Positions 8,537-17,158 are shown, counted from the first letter of the stretch. The stretch: DNA of 64,000 bases from Clostridia bacterium (GCA_017471765.1 JAFURT010000023.1:33765-97764); one strand, 5' to 3'. Made by a program: numbers and translations. Notes: generated from the sequence alone by a model not told the origin.

Positions 8537-8565
8537 AGTATAGCATAGGAAAGGATAGATTGCAA
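8537..8565 (-). promoter_or_regulatory. promoter of the 7958-8464 gene
   Basis: On the minus strand, -35 TTGCAA (8565-8560) and -10 TATACT (8542-8537) are 17 bases apart. Transcription would begin near 8530. Confidence 0.6.
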
Positions 8566-8572
8566 TAGTTTT

Positions 8573-9049
8573 CTATTCCGCATAATACCTGTCCAACGCC
8601 CATTTCTGCGGATTGTTTTCGATGTAGTCCCAAATTTCCGCATAATCCGTTTCATCCCGCACAATGTGGTCGTGGTAGGAGCGTTGGAAGATGGAGGTGC
8701 CGATTTCTTTGGTGGTAAGAATTTTAAGAGAGCGTACAATATTCGGCACCGAAACCGTAGGGGCGGATGCCTTCATCCGCCCGTTTTCAATACGGATGAG
8801 CAGATGGATGTGGTTGGGCATGATAACATATTTCTCGATTTCGGGAACATTTCTGATATATTTTTCAACCACTATACCGATTGGCTTCGGGACGATGTGG
8901 GCATCGTCCCCTACGGTATCGTTTTTACACGATACGATATTGCACAGCAGCGGTTTTCTATTCTTGGTGCAAATCGTCACGAAATACACCCCTGCTGTGT
9001 TGTAATCGTAGTTCTCCAACCGATTATTCTTTCGCTTGGGTAATTCCAT
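8573..9049 (-). mobile_element. REP-associated tyrosine transposase (RAYT), intact
   Basis: A 158-residue Y1-type HUH transposase of the RAYT / IS200-like branch. The HUH motif is in VIMPNHIHLL, followed by SYHDHIVRDE and the conserved YIENNP near the C-terminus. It opens with RKNNRLENYDYNTAGVYFV, the usual RAYT N-terminal strand. RAYTs act on single-stranded repeat hairpins and are often domesticated single genes. The ATG starts six bases after the stop codon of the SGNH hydrolase gene on the same strand, so it is translated behind it. A decayed relative is at 20249-20755. Confidence 0.85.
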
Positions 9050-9055
9050 ATCCCA

Positions 9056-10129
9056 TCACTTCGGCAGGTACAGGATGCGCTCCAGGGTGGGGAGCATTGC
9101 CCGATACATCCGATAAAAGCCCAGATCGTTGGGGTGGCAATGGTCCACGGTGCAGGAATCGGCCTGATCCCCGGCGAACAGCATGGCGCCGTCTACAAAA
9201 TACACATTCCGGTCGCCGGCCGCTACCGCCCGGATATAAGATTCCATGATAACCGCCCGACGCTGGGCGTTGGTGAAATAATAGTCCGGGTCAACCTGGT
9301 CGTAATCCGGCTTGGTGACCATGACGTACGGCAGGTCAGGGTGCGCCGCCCGGATGGTTTCGTACAGGCGATAATGGGTCTGCCGGAGATAGTCCACGTC
9401 CGGGGCGTTGTGGTCATAGTCGCTGACAAAGACGGCCAGTTCCAGTCCGGCCATATAGTCAGCCATGGGCTGTTCTGCTTTGCCATTGCCGGAGAAGCCC
9501 AGATTGATGTAGTCTATGTTCAGCCGGCGGGAGAGCATATTCTGATAAGTGTTGCCGGGGCGAGAGGCGCATCCCCCTTGGGTGATGGAGGAGCCATAGA
9601 ACAGTACCGGGGCGGTACCGAAATAGGTATCCGGTTGTTCGAAGCGGCATCCCTCCTGCACACCGATGTACAGAAGGCTTACCTCACAATAGGAGGGGAA
9701 GTTCAGTATATAGTCCTGCATGGAGTCGCTGACATCCACCACGCTGTCATACCCGGTGTTGGCATCTGCCGGCGGGACGAAGGTGTTGACGTAAAAATAC
9801 CGCCCATTCTTTTCGGTGTAGAGGTCAAAGCCACAGGAGCCGGTCAGCGGCATGTGAGAGAAAGGATACAGGGCGCTCCACTCTGCGTGAATGGCGATAT
9901 AAGGGGAGTCTGTGCGAAACCGCACACGGATACCGGCGGTATTTCTCGAGAGCCAGTATACCCCTTCGCTGGCGGCAGTGGCGGCATCCTCCGGCATGCG
10001 GAGGTAGGGGTTTTTGGTGGCGGCCCCATAGGTAACAAAGGGTTCCTCCGCTGCATCCAGCCACACAAGGCTGGGACGGTCTACCGTGGTGGTGATGGAC
10101 AGATTTTTATCCAGTTTTGCAATATCCAT
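9056..10129 (-). CDS. SGNH/GDSL-family hydrolase
   Basis: A 357-residue protein without a signal peptide. The N-terminal ~165 residues look like a beta-sandwich, followed by an SGNH esterase domain: the block I nucleophile serine in FYGSSITQGG, block II glycine in NLGFSGNG, and a C-terminal Asp/His pair in DHCHPND. The family removes acyl groups, often acetyl esters from carbohydrates. Substrate unknown. It is followed directly by the RAYT gene on the same strand. The start lies just after GGAGGTCTGTCCCC. Confidence 0.85.
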   Translation of the reverse strand: MDIAKLDKNLSITTTVDRPSLVWLDAAEEPFVTYGAATKNPYLRMPEDAATAASEGVYWLSRNTAGIRVRFRTDSPYIAIHAEWSALYPFSHMPLTGSCGFDLYTEKNGRYFYVNTFVPPADANTGYDSVVDVSDSMQDYILNFPSYCEVSLLYIGVQEGCRFEQPDTYFGTAPVLFYGSSITQGGCASRPGNTYQNMLSRRLNIDYINLGFSGNGKAEQPMADYMAGLELAVFVSDYDHNAPDVDYLRQTHYRLYETIRAAHPDLPYVMVTKPDYDQVDPDYYFTNAQRRAVIMESYIRAVAAGDRNVYFVDGAMLFAGDQADSCTVDHCHPNDLGFYRMYRAMLPTLERILYLPK

Positions 10130-10251
10130 GGGGACAGACCTCCAATCATAGTGATTGCCGCCATTATACCACCCGGCTTTTCCCCTGTCAATTGTTGGTG
10201 GGATGTATTGTCAGCCGGAGAAAAAATACTTTATCAATTTTACGATTTATC

Positions 10252-10280
10252 TTGACAAAGCGCTTTTAACGTGCTATAAT
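10252..10280 (+). promoter_or_regulatory. sigma-A promoter of the Leu T-box operon
   Basis: Consensus -35 TTGACA (10252-10257) and consensus -10 TATAAT (10275-10280), 17 bases apart. It is one of the strongest promoters in the window by sequence. Confidence 0.9.
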
Positions 10281-10286
10281 ACAACG

Positions 10287-10566
10287 CAAATTCACATAAA
10301 CAAATGCGTTGAGGGAGAACATCTCGTTCACAGACCGTTTCAGAGAGCCGCCGTTGCTGGGAGGGCGGTACGGGAGGGTGCGGGATTCTGGCTCCGGAGC
10401 AGAGTACCGAAATCCGCAGGAAAGTAGGCTACTACGGCTTGCCCCGTTACCATGGCAGAAGGCTTGTTGGAGCCTTGCAGAGTGACCGTATTTACGGTAA
10501 TTAGGGTGGTACCACGGAAGATAGTTTCGTCCCTGAGGATGTGTATACATTCTCAGGGCTTTATTT
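10287..10566 (+). promoter_or_regulatory. T-box leader, probable tRNA-Leu sensor
   Basis: The T-box core AGGGTGGTACCACGG is at 10503-10517. The terminator hairpin at 10531-10558 (CCCTGAG...CTCAGGG) is followed by a T-rich tract. Stem I has the AGAGAG motif near 10342. The candidate specifier is CTG (10388-10390), followed by a purine and CTCC, which can pair with GGAG at ~10313-10316. The overlapping alternative TCT (Ser) would need a core with TGGC, because tRNA-Ser has discriminator G; the observed TGGT fits the A of tRNA-Leu. The downstream gene, a 2-isopropylmalate synthase homologue, also points to leucine. Confidence 0.88.
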
Positions 10567-10609
10567 TATTTGCCGCCGCCAACACGGGGCGCAGAAGGGA
10601 GCATATTTT

Positions 10610-11974
10610 ATGAAAACCATCAAGATTGCAGACACGACCCTGTGCCGGGAGGGGGCTTTCACCTTCCGGGAGAAAATGGAGATTGCTCGCCAGCTGGAAA
10701 AGCTGGGGGTGGATGTGATTGAGCTGCCGGCCATCACTCAGGTGCGGTCGGATACCCTGCTTGTGCGTACCATGGCCTCCTTTGTCCGGAGGGCGACGGT
10801 GTCGGTGGCGGCCGGCATGAACGAGGAGAGCATCGAGCTGGCGGCGGCGGCTCTGGAGGGGATGGCACATCCCTGCATCCGGATCGAACTGCCGGTGTCC
10901 CCGGTGGGGATGGAATATACCTGCCGCAAAAAGCCGGATAAGATGCTTCAGTGGATTCCTGTGGCGGTGGCAACCGCCAAGGCGAAGGGCGTGGCGGTGG
11001 AATTCTGTGCCGTGGATGCCACCCGTGCTGACGACGGCTATCTGGAAAAGGCCATCAATGCCGCCGTGGAGGCCGGGGCAGATAGTGTGTCCGTGTGCGA
11101 TTCCACCGGTCAGCGTTTGCCGGATGATTTCGCCGCCTTTATCGGGTCTCTGCCGAAGGCGGTGCCGCTGGGGGTCAGCTGTGAGGATAAGAACGGGCTG
11201 GCCTGTGCCCAGGCCATTTTGGCTGTGCAGGCAGGTGCCTCCTGCGTTAAGACCGCCATCGGCGGTACCACGGTCTCGCTGGAAACCTTTGCCACGCTGG
11301 TAAAGAACTGTGGGGATAATTACGGCTTTACTGCCGGGGTGAAATACACCGAACTGCACCGTATCATCAAGCAGGTAGCCTGGGTGACCGATTCCGCCCG
11401 GGGAGAAAAGCCGACGGTTGCGGTGTCTGCCCAGGAGGGTATCCAGCTGGATGCCAAGGACGACCAGGCGGCGGTGTCTGCGGCGGTGATGCAGCTGGGC
11501 TATGACCTCTCCGAGGAGGATCAGAGCCGTGTGTATGAAGAATTCTGCCGGGTAGCGGAGAAGAAGACGGTGGCGGCCAAGGAGCTGGAGGCCATTGTGG
11601 CCAGCGTGGCTCTGCAGGTGCCGGCCACCTATCGGTTGGTCAGCTATGTGATCAACAACGGCAACATCATTTCGGCCAGTGCCCAGATCTCGCTGGAAAA
11701 GGGAGATAAGGTACTGCAGGGGGTGTGCATCGGCGACGGCCCTATCGATGCGGCTTTCCGGGCGATTGACCAGATCATCGGCCATCACTATGAGCTGGAC
11801 GATTTCCAGATCCAGGCGGTGACCGAGGGCAAGGAGGCTGTGGGTCAGGCTCTGGTGAAGCTCCGGGATAAGGGACACCTGTATTCCGGCAGCGGTATCT
11901 CCACCGACGTTATCGGCGCCAGCATCCGTGCTTATCTGAATGCCGTCAACAAAATCGTCTACGAGGAGGCGTAA
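10610..11974 (+). CDS. 2-isopropylmalate-synthase-like protein lacking catalytic residues
   Basis: A 454-residue protein with the layout of a short LeuA: an HMGL-like TIM barrel (~1-270) and a C-terminal LeuA regulatory domain ending in GISTDVIGASIRAYLNAVNKI. Catalytic members start with DTTLRDGEQ, where Arg is catalytic and Asp binds the metal; here it is DTTLCREGAF (residues 8-17). The metal-binding HxH(N/D)D segment is replaced by SCEDK (190-194). It therefore probably does not carry out the acetyl-CoA aldol reaction, but could still bind leucine or act as a partner or regulator. The start is ATG 10610 after GAAGGGA; an upstream GTG in frame lies inside the terminator hairpin. First gene of the Leu T-box operon, four bases before the next. 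Confidence 0.85.
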   Translation: MKTIKIADTTLCREGAFTFREKMEIARQLEKLGVDVIELPAITQVRSDTLLVRTMASFVRRATVSVAAGMNEESIELAAAALEGMAHPCIRIELPVSPVGMEYTCRKKPDKMLQWIPVAVATAKAKGVAVEFCAVDATRADDGYLEKAINAAVEAGADSVSVCDSTGQRLPDDFAAFIGSLPKAVPLGVSCEDKNGLACAQAILAVQAGASCVKTAIGGTTVSLETFATLVKNCGDNYGFTAGVKYTELHRIIKQVAWVTDSARGEKPTVAVSAQEGIQLDAKDDQAAVSAAVMQLGYDLSEEDQSRVYEEFCRVAEKKTVAAKELEAIVASVALQVPATYRLVSYVINNGNIISASAQISLEKGDKVLQGVCIGDGPIDAAFRAIDQIIGHHYELDDFQIQAVTEGKEAVGQALVKLRDKGHLYSGSGISTDVIGASIRAYLNAVNKIVYEEA

Positions 11975-11977
11975 GAG

Positions 11978-14482
11978 ATGAAACTCGCTTTTTCTACCAA
12001 AGGATGGCATGATTGCTCCTTTGAGCAGTTCTGTCAGGTGGCAGGGGATCTCCACTTTGAGGGCATCGAACTGCACAACATCTATAACCGCCTCTTCACC
12101 GATAAGGAGGGGGCTTTCCACGATTATACCGCCGCGGCCACCCGCCGCCGTCTGTACGAGAATGGGTTGCATATCCCCTGTATTGACACGGTGTGCGACG
12201 CCGCTGAGGGGGATACGCCCCACAATGTGGCCGAGGTGAGCCGTTGTCTGGAGATTGCCGCTAACCTGAACATTCCCTGTGTCCGTCTGAAAGCCTATGC
12301 CGCCGCCGGGGACGAGGCGGCCGTGGAGCGTGTCTCTGCTTTGATTGCCGGGGTACTGCCCGAGGCTACGGACAAGGGGATTACCCTGCTGGTGGAAACC
12401 TCCGGCCTGTTTGCCAACACCGCTGTGTTGCGGCAGGTGCTGGATAGCTTTGCCAGCGATAACCTGGCCGCCCTGTGGAATCTGTCTGCTGCCTATTTTG
12501 CCGGCGGCGAGTCTCCCGATGAGGTCATCAAGAATCTGGGTGCCTACGTGCGGCACGTGCATATCAACGATGCGATTGCCGGCGAGAATGGGGCGGAATA
12601 CTGCCTGATGGGAGAGGGAAGCCTGCCCATCCGGAAGATGATGCTGGCTCTGCGGTCGGTCAACTACGACGGCTATATCTCCCTCGTGTGGGATCCTGCC
12701 TGGTGTGAGGAGCTGGATGATATGGAAATTATCCTCACCCAGTTTGTCCACTATATGAAGCAGTTCGGGGATACCTCCCGGAACGAAAAGGCGCTGTACT
12801 ATAACCGGGCCCATACCGGTAAGTTTGTGTGGGAGAAGGACCGCCTTATCGACTGCACCTTCTCTCAGGTGCTGGACCGGATGGTGGAGGAATTCCCCGA
12901 CCAGTACGCCTTCAAATACACTACGCTGGATTATACCCGCACCTATGCGGAGTTCCGTGACGACGTGGATGAGTTTGCCCGGGTGCTGATTTCCCTCGGG
13001 GTGAAAGCCGGCACCCATGTGGCGGTGTGGTGCTCCAACGTGCCCCAGTGGTATATCGCCTTCTGGGCGACGGTGAAGCTGGGCGCCGTGCTGGTGACGG
13101 TGAATACCGCGTACAAGATTCACGAGATTGAGTACCTGCTCCGGCAGTCGGATACCCATACCCTCATCATGACCGAGGGGGGCAAGGATTGCCACTACGG
13201 CCAGATTGTAGCGGAGCTTTGCCCCGAGCTGGATACCCTCAAGCCCGGCCAGTCGCTTCACGCACGCCGCCTGCCCTTCCTGCGGAATGTGATTACCGTG
13301 GGCTACCGGCAGAAGGGCTGTATGGAATGGCATGAGGCGTTGGAGCGTGCCAATCAGGTGCCGGTGGAGGAGGTCTACCGGATGGCGGCGGCGGTGGACA
13401 AGGACGATGTGTGCAATATGCAGTACACCTCCGGCACCACCGGCTTCCCCAAGGGCGTTATGCTCACCCATTATAATGTGGTGAACAACGGCAAGTACAT
13501 CGGCGACCAGATGGAGCTGTCCACTGCCGATCGGATGATGATTCAGGTGCCCATGTTCCACTGCTTTGGCATGGTGCTGTCCATGACGGCCTCCATGACC
13601 CACGGTGCCACCATGTTGCCGCTACCCTATTTCTCCCCCAAGCCGGCGCTGGCTTGTGTCCACAACGAGCACATCACCGCCTTCAACGGCGTGCCCACCA
13701 TGTTTATCGCCATGATGCAGCACCCGGACTTCGAAAAGACGGATTTCTCCTATATGCGTATCGGCATTATGGCCGGCTCCAACTGCCCGGCTGACCTGAT
13801 GAAGGAGGCCGCCACCGGCCGCATGGGGATGCGGGAAATCGTGTCGGTGTACGGCCAGACGGAGGCGGCGCCTGGCTGTACTATGAGCCGGTATTACGAT
13901 AGCCTGGAGGTGCGCACCGAAACGGTGGGCAGTGCCTTTGCTAATGTGGAGTGTAAGATTGTGGACCCGGAGACCGGCGCGGATTGCCCTGACGGGGTGA
14001 ACGGTGAGTTTGTGGCCCGTGGCTACAACATCATGAAGGGCTATTACAAGATGCCGGCGGCTACCGCCGAGGCCATCGACAAGGATGGTTGGTTGCATAC
14101 CGGCGACCTGGCCTGCCGCCGTCCCGACGGCAACTACCTGATTACCGGCCGTCTGAAGGATATGATTATCCGTGGCGGCGAGAACATCTACCCCAAGGAG
14201 ATCGAGGAGTTTATCTACACCTGCTCCAAGGTGCGGGATGTGCAGGTTATTGGCGTGCCGGATAAGCAGTACGGCGAGGAAATTATGGCTTGCATCATCC
14301 TCAAGGATGGGGAGAGCATGACCGAGGCGGAGATGAAGGAGTATATCGCCACGCACATGGCTCGTCACAAGGTGCCCCGGTACATCGAGTTTGTGGACAG
14401 CTTCCCCATGAATGCCGCCGGTAAAATTCTCAAGTATAAGATGCGGGAAGAAGCGGCGAAACGGCTGGGACTTGAAGGGTAA
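11978..14482 (+). CDS. TIM-barrel (xylose-isomerase-like) domain fused to acyl-CoA synthetase
   Basis: An 834-residue fusion. Residues ~1-275 match sugar phosphate isomerase/epimerase TIM barrels (GIELHNIYNRL, LVETSGLF, LGAYVRHVHINDA, YCLMGEGSLPI). Residues ~285-834 are an AMP-forming acyl-CoA synthetase of FadD type, with YTSGTTGFPKGVMLTH from residue 483, YGQTEAAPG, GRLKDMIIRGGENIYP and a C-terminal AGKILK lysine. The barrel has changed at usual metal positions: where relatives have WDPxH and SLEWDPAW, it has WNLSA and SLVWDPAW (family pattern from memory). The synthetase looks complete and would make an acyl-CoA; the acid is unknown. It lies between the LeuA-like gene and the amidohydrolase under one Leu T-box. 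Confidence 0.88.
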   Translation: MKLAFSTKGWHDCSFEQFCQVAGDLHFEGIELHNIYNRLFTDKEGAFHDYTAAATRRRLYENGLHIPCIDTVCDAAEGDTPHNVAEVSRCLEIAANLNIPCVRLKAYAAAGDEAAVERVSALIAGVLPEATDKGITLLVETSGLFANTAVLRQVLDSFASDNLAALWNLSAAYFAGGESPDEVIKNLGAYVRHVHINDAIAGENGAEYCLMGEGSLPIRKMMLALRSVNYDGYISLVWDPAWCEELDDMEIILTQFVHYMKQFGDTSRNEKALYYNRAHTGKFVWEKDRLIDCTFSQVLDRMVEEFPDQYAFKYTTLDYTRTYAEFRDDVDEFARVLISLGVKAGTHVAVWCSNVPQWYIAFWATVKLGAVLVTVNTAYKIHEIEYLLRQSDTHTLIMTEGGKDCHYGQIVAELCPELDTLKPGQSLHARRLPFLRNVITVGYRQKGCMEWHEALERANQVPVEEVYRMAAAVDKDDVCNMQYTSGTTGFPKGVMLTHYNVVNNGKYIGDQMELSTADRMMIQVPMFHCFGMVLSMTASMTHGATMLPLPYFSPKPALACVHNEHITAFNGVPTMFIAMMQHPDFEKTDFSYMRIGIMAGSNCPADLMKEAATGRMGMREIVSVYGQTEAAPGCTMSRYYDSLEVRTETVGSAFANVECKIVDPETGADCPDGVNGEFVARGYNIMKGYYKMPAATAEAIDKDGWLHTGDLACRRPDGNYLITGRLKDMIIRGGENIYPKEIEEFIYTCSKVRDVQVIGVPDKQYGEEIMACIILKDGESMTEAEMKEYIATHMARHKVPRYIEFVDSFPMNAAGKILKYKMREEAAKRLGLEG

Positions 14483-14492
14483 GTGAGCGCAC

Positions 14493-15299
14493 ATGATTAA
14501 GGGAAAATACCGGGTGATGGATGCCCACTGCCACGTGTACCCGACGGCGATTGCCGCCCGGGCGGTGGCCGGCACCGACCGGTTTTATGACCTCCACTCT
14601 GTCTATGATGGGACGGTGGATGACCTGCTGGGAAAAGGGACAGCCGCCGGTGTGGACCACTTTGTGGTGCAGTCGGTGGCCACCAGCCCCAAGCAGGTGC
14701 GTAGCATCAACGAGTTCATCGCCACAGCGGTGGCAGAGGCAGGGGGGCGATTTACCGGCCTGGGAACCATGCATCCCGACAGCCCTGACCTGGTGGCGGA
14801 TTTTCGCCACATACAGGAACTGGGGCTCAAAGGGGTCAAACTGCATCCGGATATTCAGCAGTTTAAGATTGACGATTACCGCTGTCTGAAAATCTACGAG
14901 CTGTGCGAGGCGGCGGGCATCCCCATCCTGCTACACACCGGAGACAGTCGGTACGACTATTCCAACCCCAACCGCCTGTTGCCGGTGATGGAGATTTACA
15001 CCGGTTTGACGGTAGTGGGGGCCCATCTGGCCGGCTGGTCGGTGTGGGAGGAGGCCTGCGACAAGCTGGGGCACCTCCCCAACCTGTATATGGACTGCTC
15101 CTCCTGTTTCGCTTTTATGTCCCGCCAGCGAGCGGCGGACATTATCCGCCATTTCGGCACCGAGCGGGTGCTGTTCGGCACCGACTACCCCATGTGGCCG
15201 GTGGAGGAAGAACTGGCTGTTCTGCTGTCCCTCGGCTTCACGGAAGAGGAAAATCGCCGTATGCTGTGGGACAACGCCTATGAGATTTTTGTGAAATAA
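14493..15299 (+). CDS. metal-dependent hydrolase, amidohydrolase family
   Basis: A 268-residue amidohydrolase_2-type TIM barrel. Metal-site residues look complete: HCH at 12-14, KLHPD, LLHTGD, GAHLAG and the catalytic aspartate in GTDYPMWP. The family hydrolyses C-N, C-O or C-C bonds, including decarboxylations, in the cytoplasm. The substrate cannot be assigned. It is the last gene of the Leu T-box operon, 10 bases after the fusion synthetase, so it probably acts on a related acyl compound or amide. Confidence 0.85.
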   Translation: MIKGKYRVMDAHCHVYPTAIAARAVAGTDRFYDLHSVYDGTVDDLLGKGTAAGVDHFVVQSVATSPKQVRSINEFIATAVAEAGGRFTGLGTMHPDSPDLVADFRHIQELGLKGVKLHPDIQQFKIDDYRCLKIYELCEAAGIPILLHTGDSRYDYSNPNRLLPVMEIYTGLTVVGAHLAGWSVWEEACDKLGHLPNLYMDCSSCFAFMSRQRAADIIRHFGTERVLFGTDYPMWPVEEELAVLLSLGFTEEENRRMLWDNAYEIFVK

Positions 15300-15301
15300 T
15301 A

Positions 15302-15336
15302 AAACCGCTGTGACCACGGTCACAGCGGTTTTTATT
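15302..15336. terminator. bidirectional terminator between convergent genes
   Basis: Hairpin AACCGCTGTGAC...GTCACAGCGGTT with A and T runs on the two sides. It serves the amidohydrolase (plus) and plsC (minus). Confidence 0.92.
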
Positions 15337-16117
15337 ATAGCAGCGTTTCTTCCATTTTCTCTTTTGCCCTGTCGCTGAGTGTGGCTGTGTTGTTTTCTTC
15401 TACAAAGGCTTCTTCCATCACATCTACAATGTTCAGGTGAACCACCTTGCCCAGCCAATGCTTCTCATACCGGATGGTGGCCACCACGATGGGACAGCCG
15501 GCCAGCTTGGCAATCTTAAAGGAGCCGGCATGGAAGGGGAGGAGCTCGTCGCCAGTTTTATTCCGTGTTCCTTCCGGGTAGATGCCCACGCACAAATTCA
15601 CATCCCGGACGAGTTCGGCGGCCCGCTTGATGGTGGTGACGGCGTTGCGGGCGTTTTCCCGGTCGATGGGGAGAAAGCACAGCCGGTGCAGGATGGTGCC
15701 GATGACAGGGATGCGGAACACCCCCGGCTTGGCCACAAACACCATATCCACATCGGTCAGTGCCGCCACTGTGCAGAGGGGGTCAAAGGCGGAACGGTGG
15801 TTGCATACCAGCAGATAGGGGCGGTGAGGGAGTTTGTCTCTGCCCTCCACTTTGGTGCAGTAGCCCAGCATCAGCAGTACCCAGGCGAGGGTCCATTCGA
15901 TCAAACGGTGGGTGATGTGGCGCGTGCGAGGGGAGGGGTCTGCCTTCGGAAGCCACAGAAAAGAGCACACCAACAGCAGAATGTACACAACCCCTATGGC
16001 TACATACGTTCCCAGCCATAGCGGCAAGTGCCACCACCAGGTGAGGGAGGGGCACAAGGCGTATAACAGCGTGACAGCCAAGCCGCTAAGACTGGCAAAC
16101 AGAACGAGCAGTAACAT
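15335..16117 (-). CDS. plsC: 1-acyl-sn-glycerol-3-phosphate acyltransferase
   Basis: A 260-residue membrane acyltransferase that makes phosphatidic acid from lysophosphatidic acid. Two hydrophobic segments in the first 55 residues anchor it. The HX4D motif is NHRSAFD (His107-Asp112) and the substrate-binding EGTRNK follows. A strong AGGAGGGGG lies before the ATG. The N-terminal membrane part is longer than in minimal PlsC, as in several Clostridia. Confidence 0.9.
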   Translation of the reverse strand: MLLLVLFASLSGLAVTLLYALCPSLTWWWHLPLWLGTYVAIGVVYILLLVCSFLWLPKADPSPRTRHITHRLIEWTLAWVLLMLGYCTKVEGRDKLPHRPYLLVCNHRSAFDPLCTVAALTDVDMVFVAKPGVFRIPVIGTILHRLCFLPIDRENARNAVTTIKRAAELVRDVNLCVGIYPEGTRNKTGDELLPFHAGSFKIAKLAGCPIVVATIRYEKHWLGKVVHLNIVDVMEEAFVEENNTATLSDRAKEKMEETLL

Positions 16118-16186
16118 TGTCCCCCTCCTTTTCTTAATATGGGTTCTATTTTACCATATTTTCCGGTTTCGTCAAGTGCAGACATG

Positions 16187-16221
16187 AAAAAAGCCGTCTG
16201 CCAGCGGCAGACGGCCTTTTT
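16187..16221. terminator. terminator after zinc-ribbon gene
   Basis: Stem GCCGTCTGCC / GGCAGACGGC (16193-16215) flanked by six A and six T residues, so it can act in both directions. It lies 11 bases after the stop of the minus-strand gene. Confidence 0.9.
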
Positions 16222-16231
16222 TCAGACTCGA

Positions 16232-16510
16232 TTAGTTCTCGCCTTTCATGCTGGCGAAACACTCGCTGCAGTACACAGGGCGGTCCTCACGGGGCTTGAA
16301 GGGCACTTTGCACTCCTTGCCGCAGTTGGCGCAAACAGCCTCGTGCATCTCACGCTCGGGACGGCCAGCGTTCTTGCGGGCGTCACGGCAGGCCTTGCAG
16401 CGCTGGGGCTCGTTAACGAAACCCTTCTCAGCGTAGAACTCCTGCTCGCCGGCGGTAAAGATGAACTCATTGCCGCACTCTTTGCATACTAAAGTCTTGT
16501 CCTCGTACAT
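16232..16510 (-). CDS. zinc-ribbon domain protein
   Basis: A 92-residue protein with two predicted zinc ribbons: CKECG...CKAC in the first half and CANCGKECKVPF...YCSECF in the second, the CxxCxxxxKVPF type that is widespread in Firmicutes. Role unknown; such proteins may bind nucleic acid or ribosome partners. The gene is monocistronic, with a terminator behind it. GAGGTT lies before the ATG. Confidence 0.85.
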   Translation of the reverse strand: MYEDKTLVCKECGNEFIFTAGEQEFYAEKGFVNEPQRCKACRDARKNAGRPEREMHEAVCANCGKECKVPFKPREDRPVYCSECFASMKGEN

Positions 16511-16591
16511 GTGGTCTAACCTCGCTTTGAAAAAATTGATATTGCAAACGGCCCTATGCCGTTGTTGCCGAAACTTGTTTGGGCACAGCGA

Positions 16592-17158
16592 TTATGCTCT
16601 GCCTGATAGGGTGGCCGATAACTTGCGCCGCAGACGCTGTACCGCATTGTCCACTGCCTTTTCGCTGACCTGCATCCGGCAGGCGATCTCCCGATAGGAG
16701 AGATTGCTGAGCCGCAACAGAAGCACCTTGTATTCCAAGGGTGTCAAACGCTCCTGCAACTGTTGCAAGAGAGCAGTAGCCTCCTCCTGTGCCTGCACAC
16801 GCAGGGCTGGGTCACCGGTGACATCGGCCAACTCCGGCTCTTCCTCTAATGGGTGCTCACGTAACAGGCGGTCGCCATTCTGCCGCACGACTGAGGTGAG
16901 ACGATGGCGGATACAGGCGGTGGCATAGGTGGTGAATACGGCGCCACCCTCCGGCCGGAAACTGCGCACCGCAGCCAGCAGTCCCAACAGAGCCTCCTGC
17001 GCCAAATCCTCATCCTCGATGCCGATACAGCGGAAATGCCGAACCTGCGCGTGAATCAGGGGCATCATGCGTTGCACGATGTGGGAAAATGCTTCCTCGT
17101 CGCCGGCCGCCGCCTCGCAGAGGGGAAGCTGACCGTCCCATAACTGGTTGTCCAGCAT
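16592..17158 (-). CDS. RNA polymerase sigma-70-family factor, SigH-like
   Basis: About 188 residues. Region 2 is EDLAQEALLGLLAAVRSF...FTTYATACIRHRL; region 4 is LTPLEYKVLLLRLSNLSYREI with its helix-turn-helix ending AVDNAVQRLRRKL. The pattern resembles Spo0H/SigH, the transition-phase sigma factor that helps start sporulation, and a sporulation sigma factor set is present elsewhere in the window. Three ATG codons in a row follow AAGGAG; the third (17158) has the best spacing. The SigH assignment is probable, not certain. Confidence 0.78.
   Translation of the reverse strand: MLDNQLWDGQLPLCEAAAGDEEAFSHIVQRMMPLIHAQVRHFRCIGIEDEDLAQEALLGLLAAVRSFRPEGGAVFTTYATACIRHRLTSVVRQNGDRLLREHPLEEEPELADVTGDPALRVQAQEEATALLQQLQERLTPLEYKVLLLRLSNLSYREIACRMQVSEKAVDNAVQRLRRKLSATLSGRA

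Noticed and set aside
8573-9049. Complete IS200/IS605 insertion sequence
   Set aside because: No accessory tnpB gene and no defined element ends; the protein fits a single-gene RAYT.
10541-10609. Upstream GTG start for the LeuA-like protein
   Set aside because: It lies inside the T-box terminator hairpin; ATG 10610 has an SD and starts the conserved domain.
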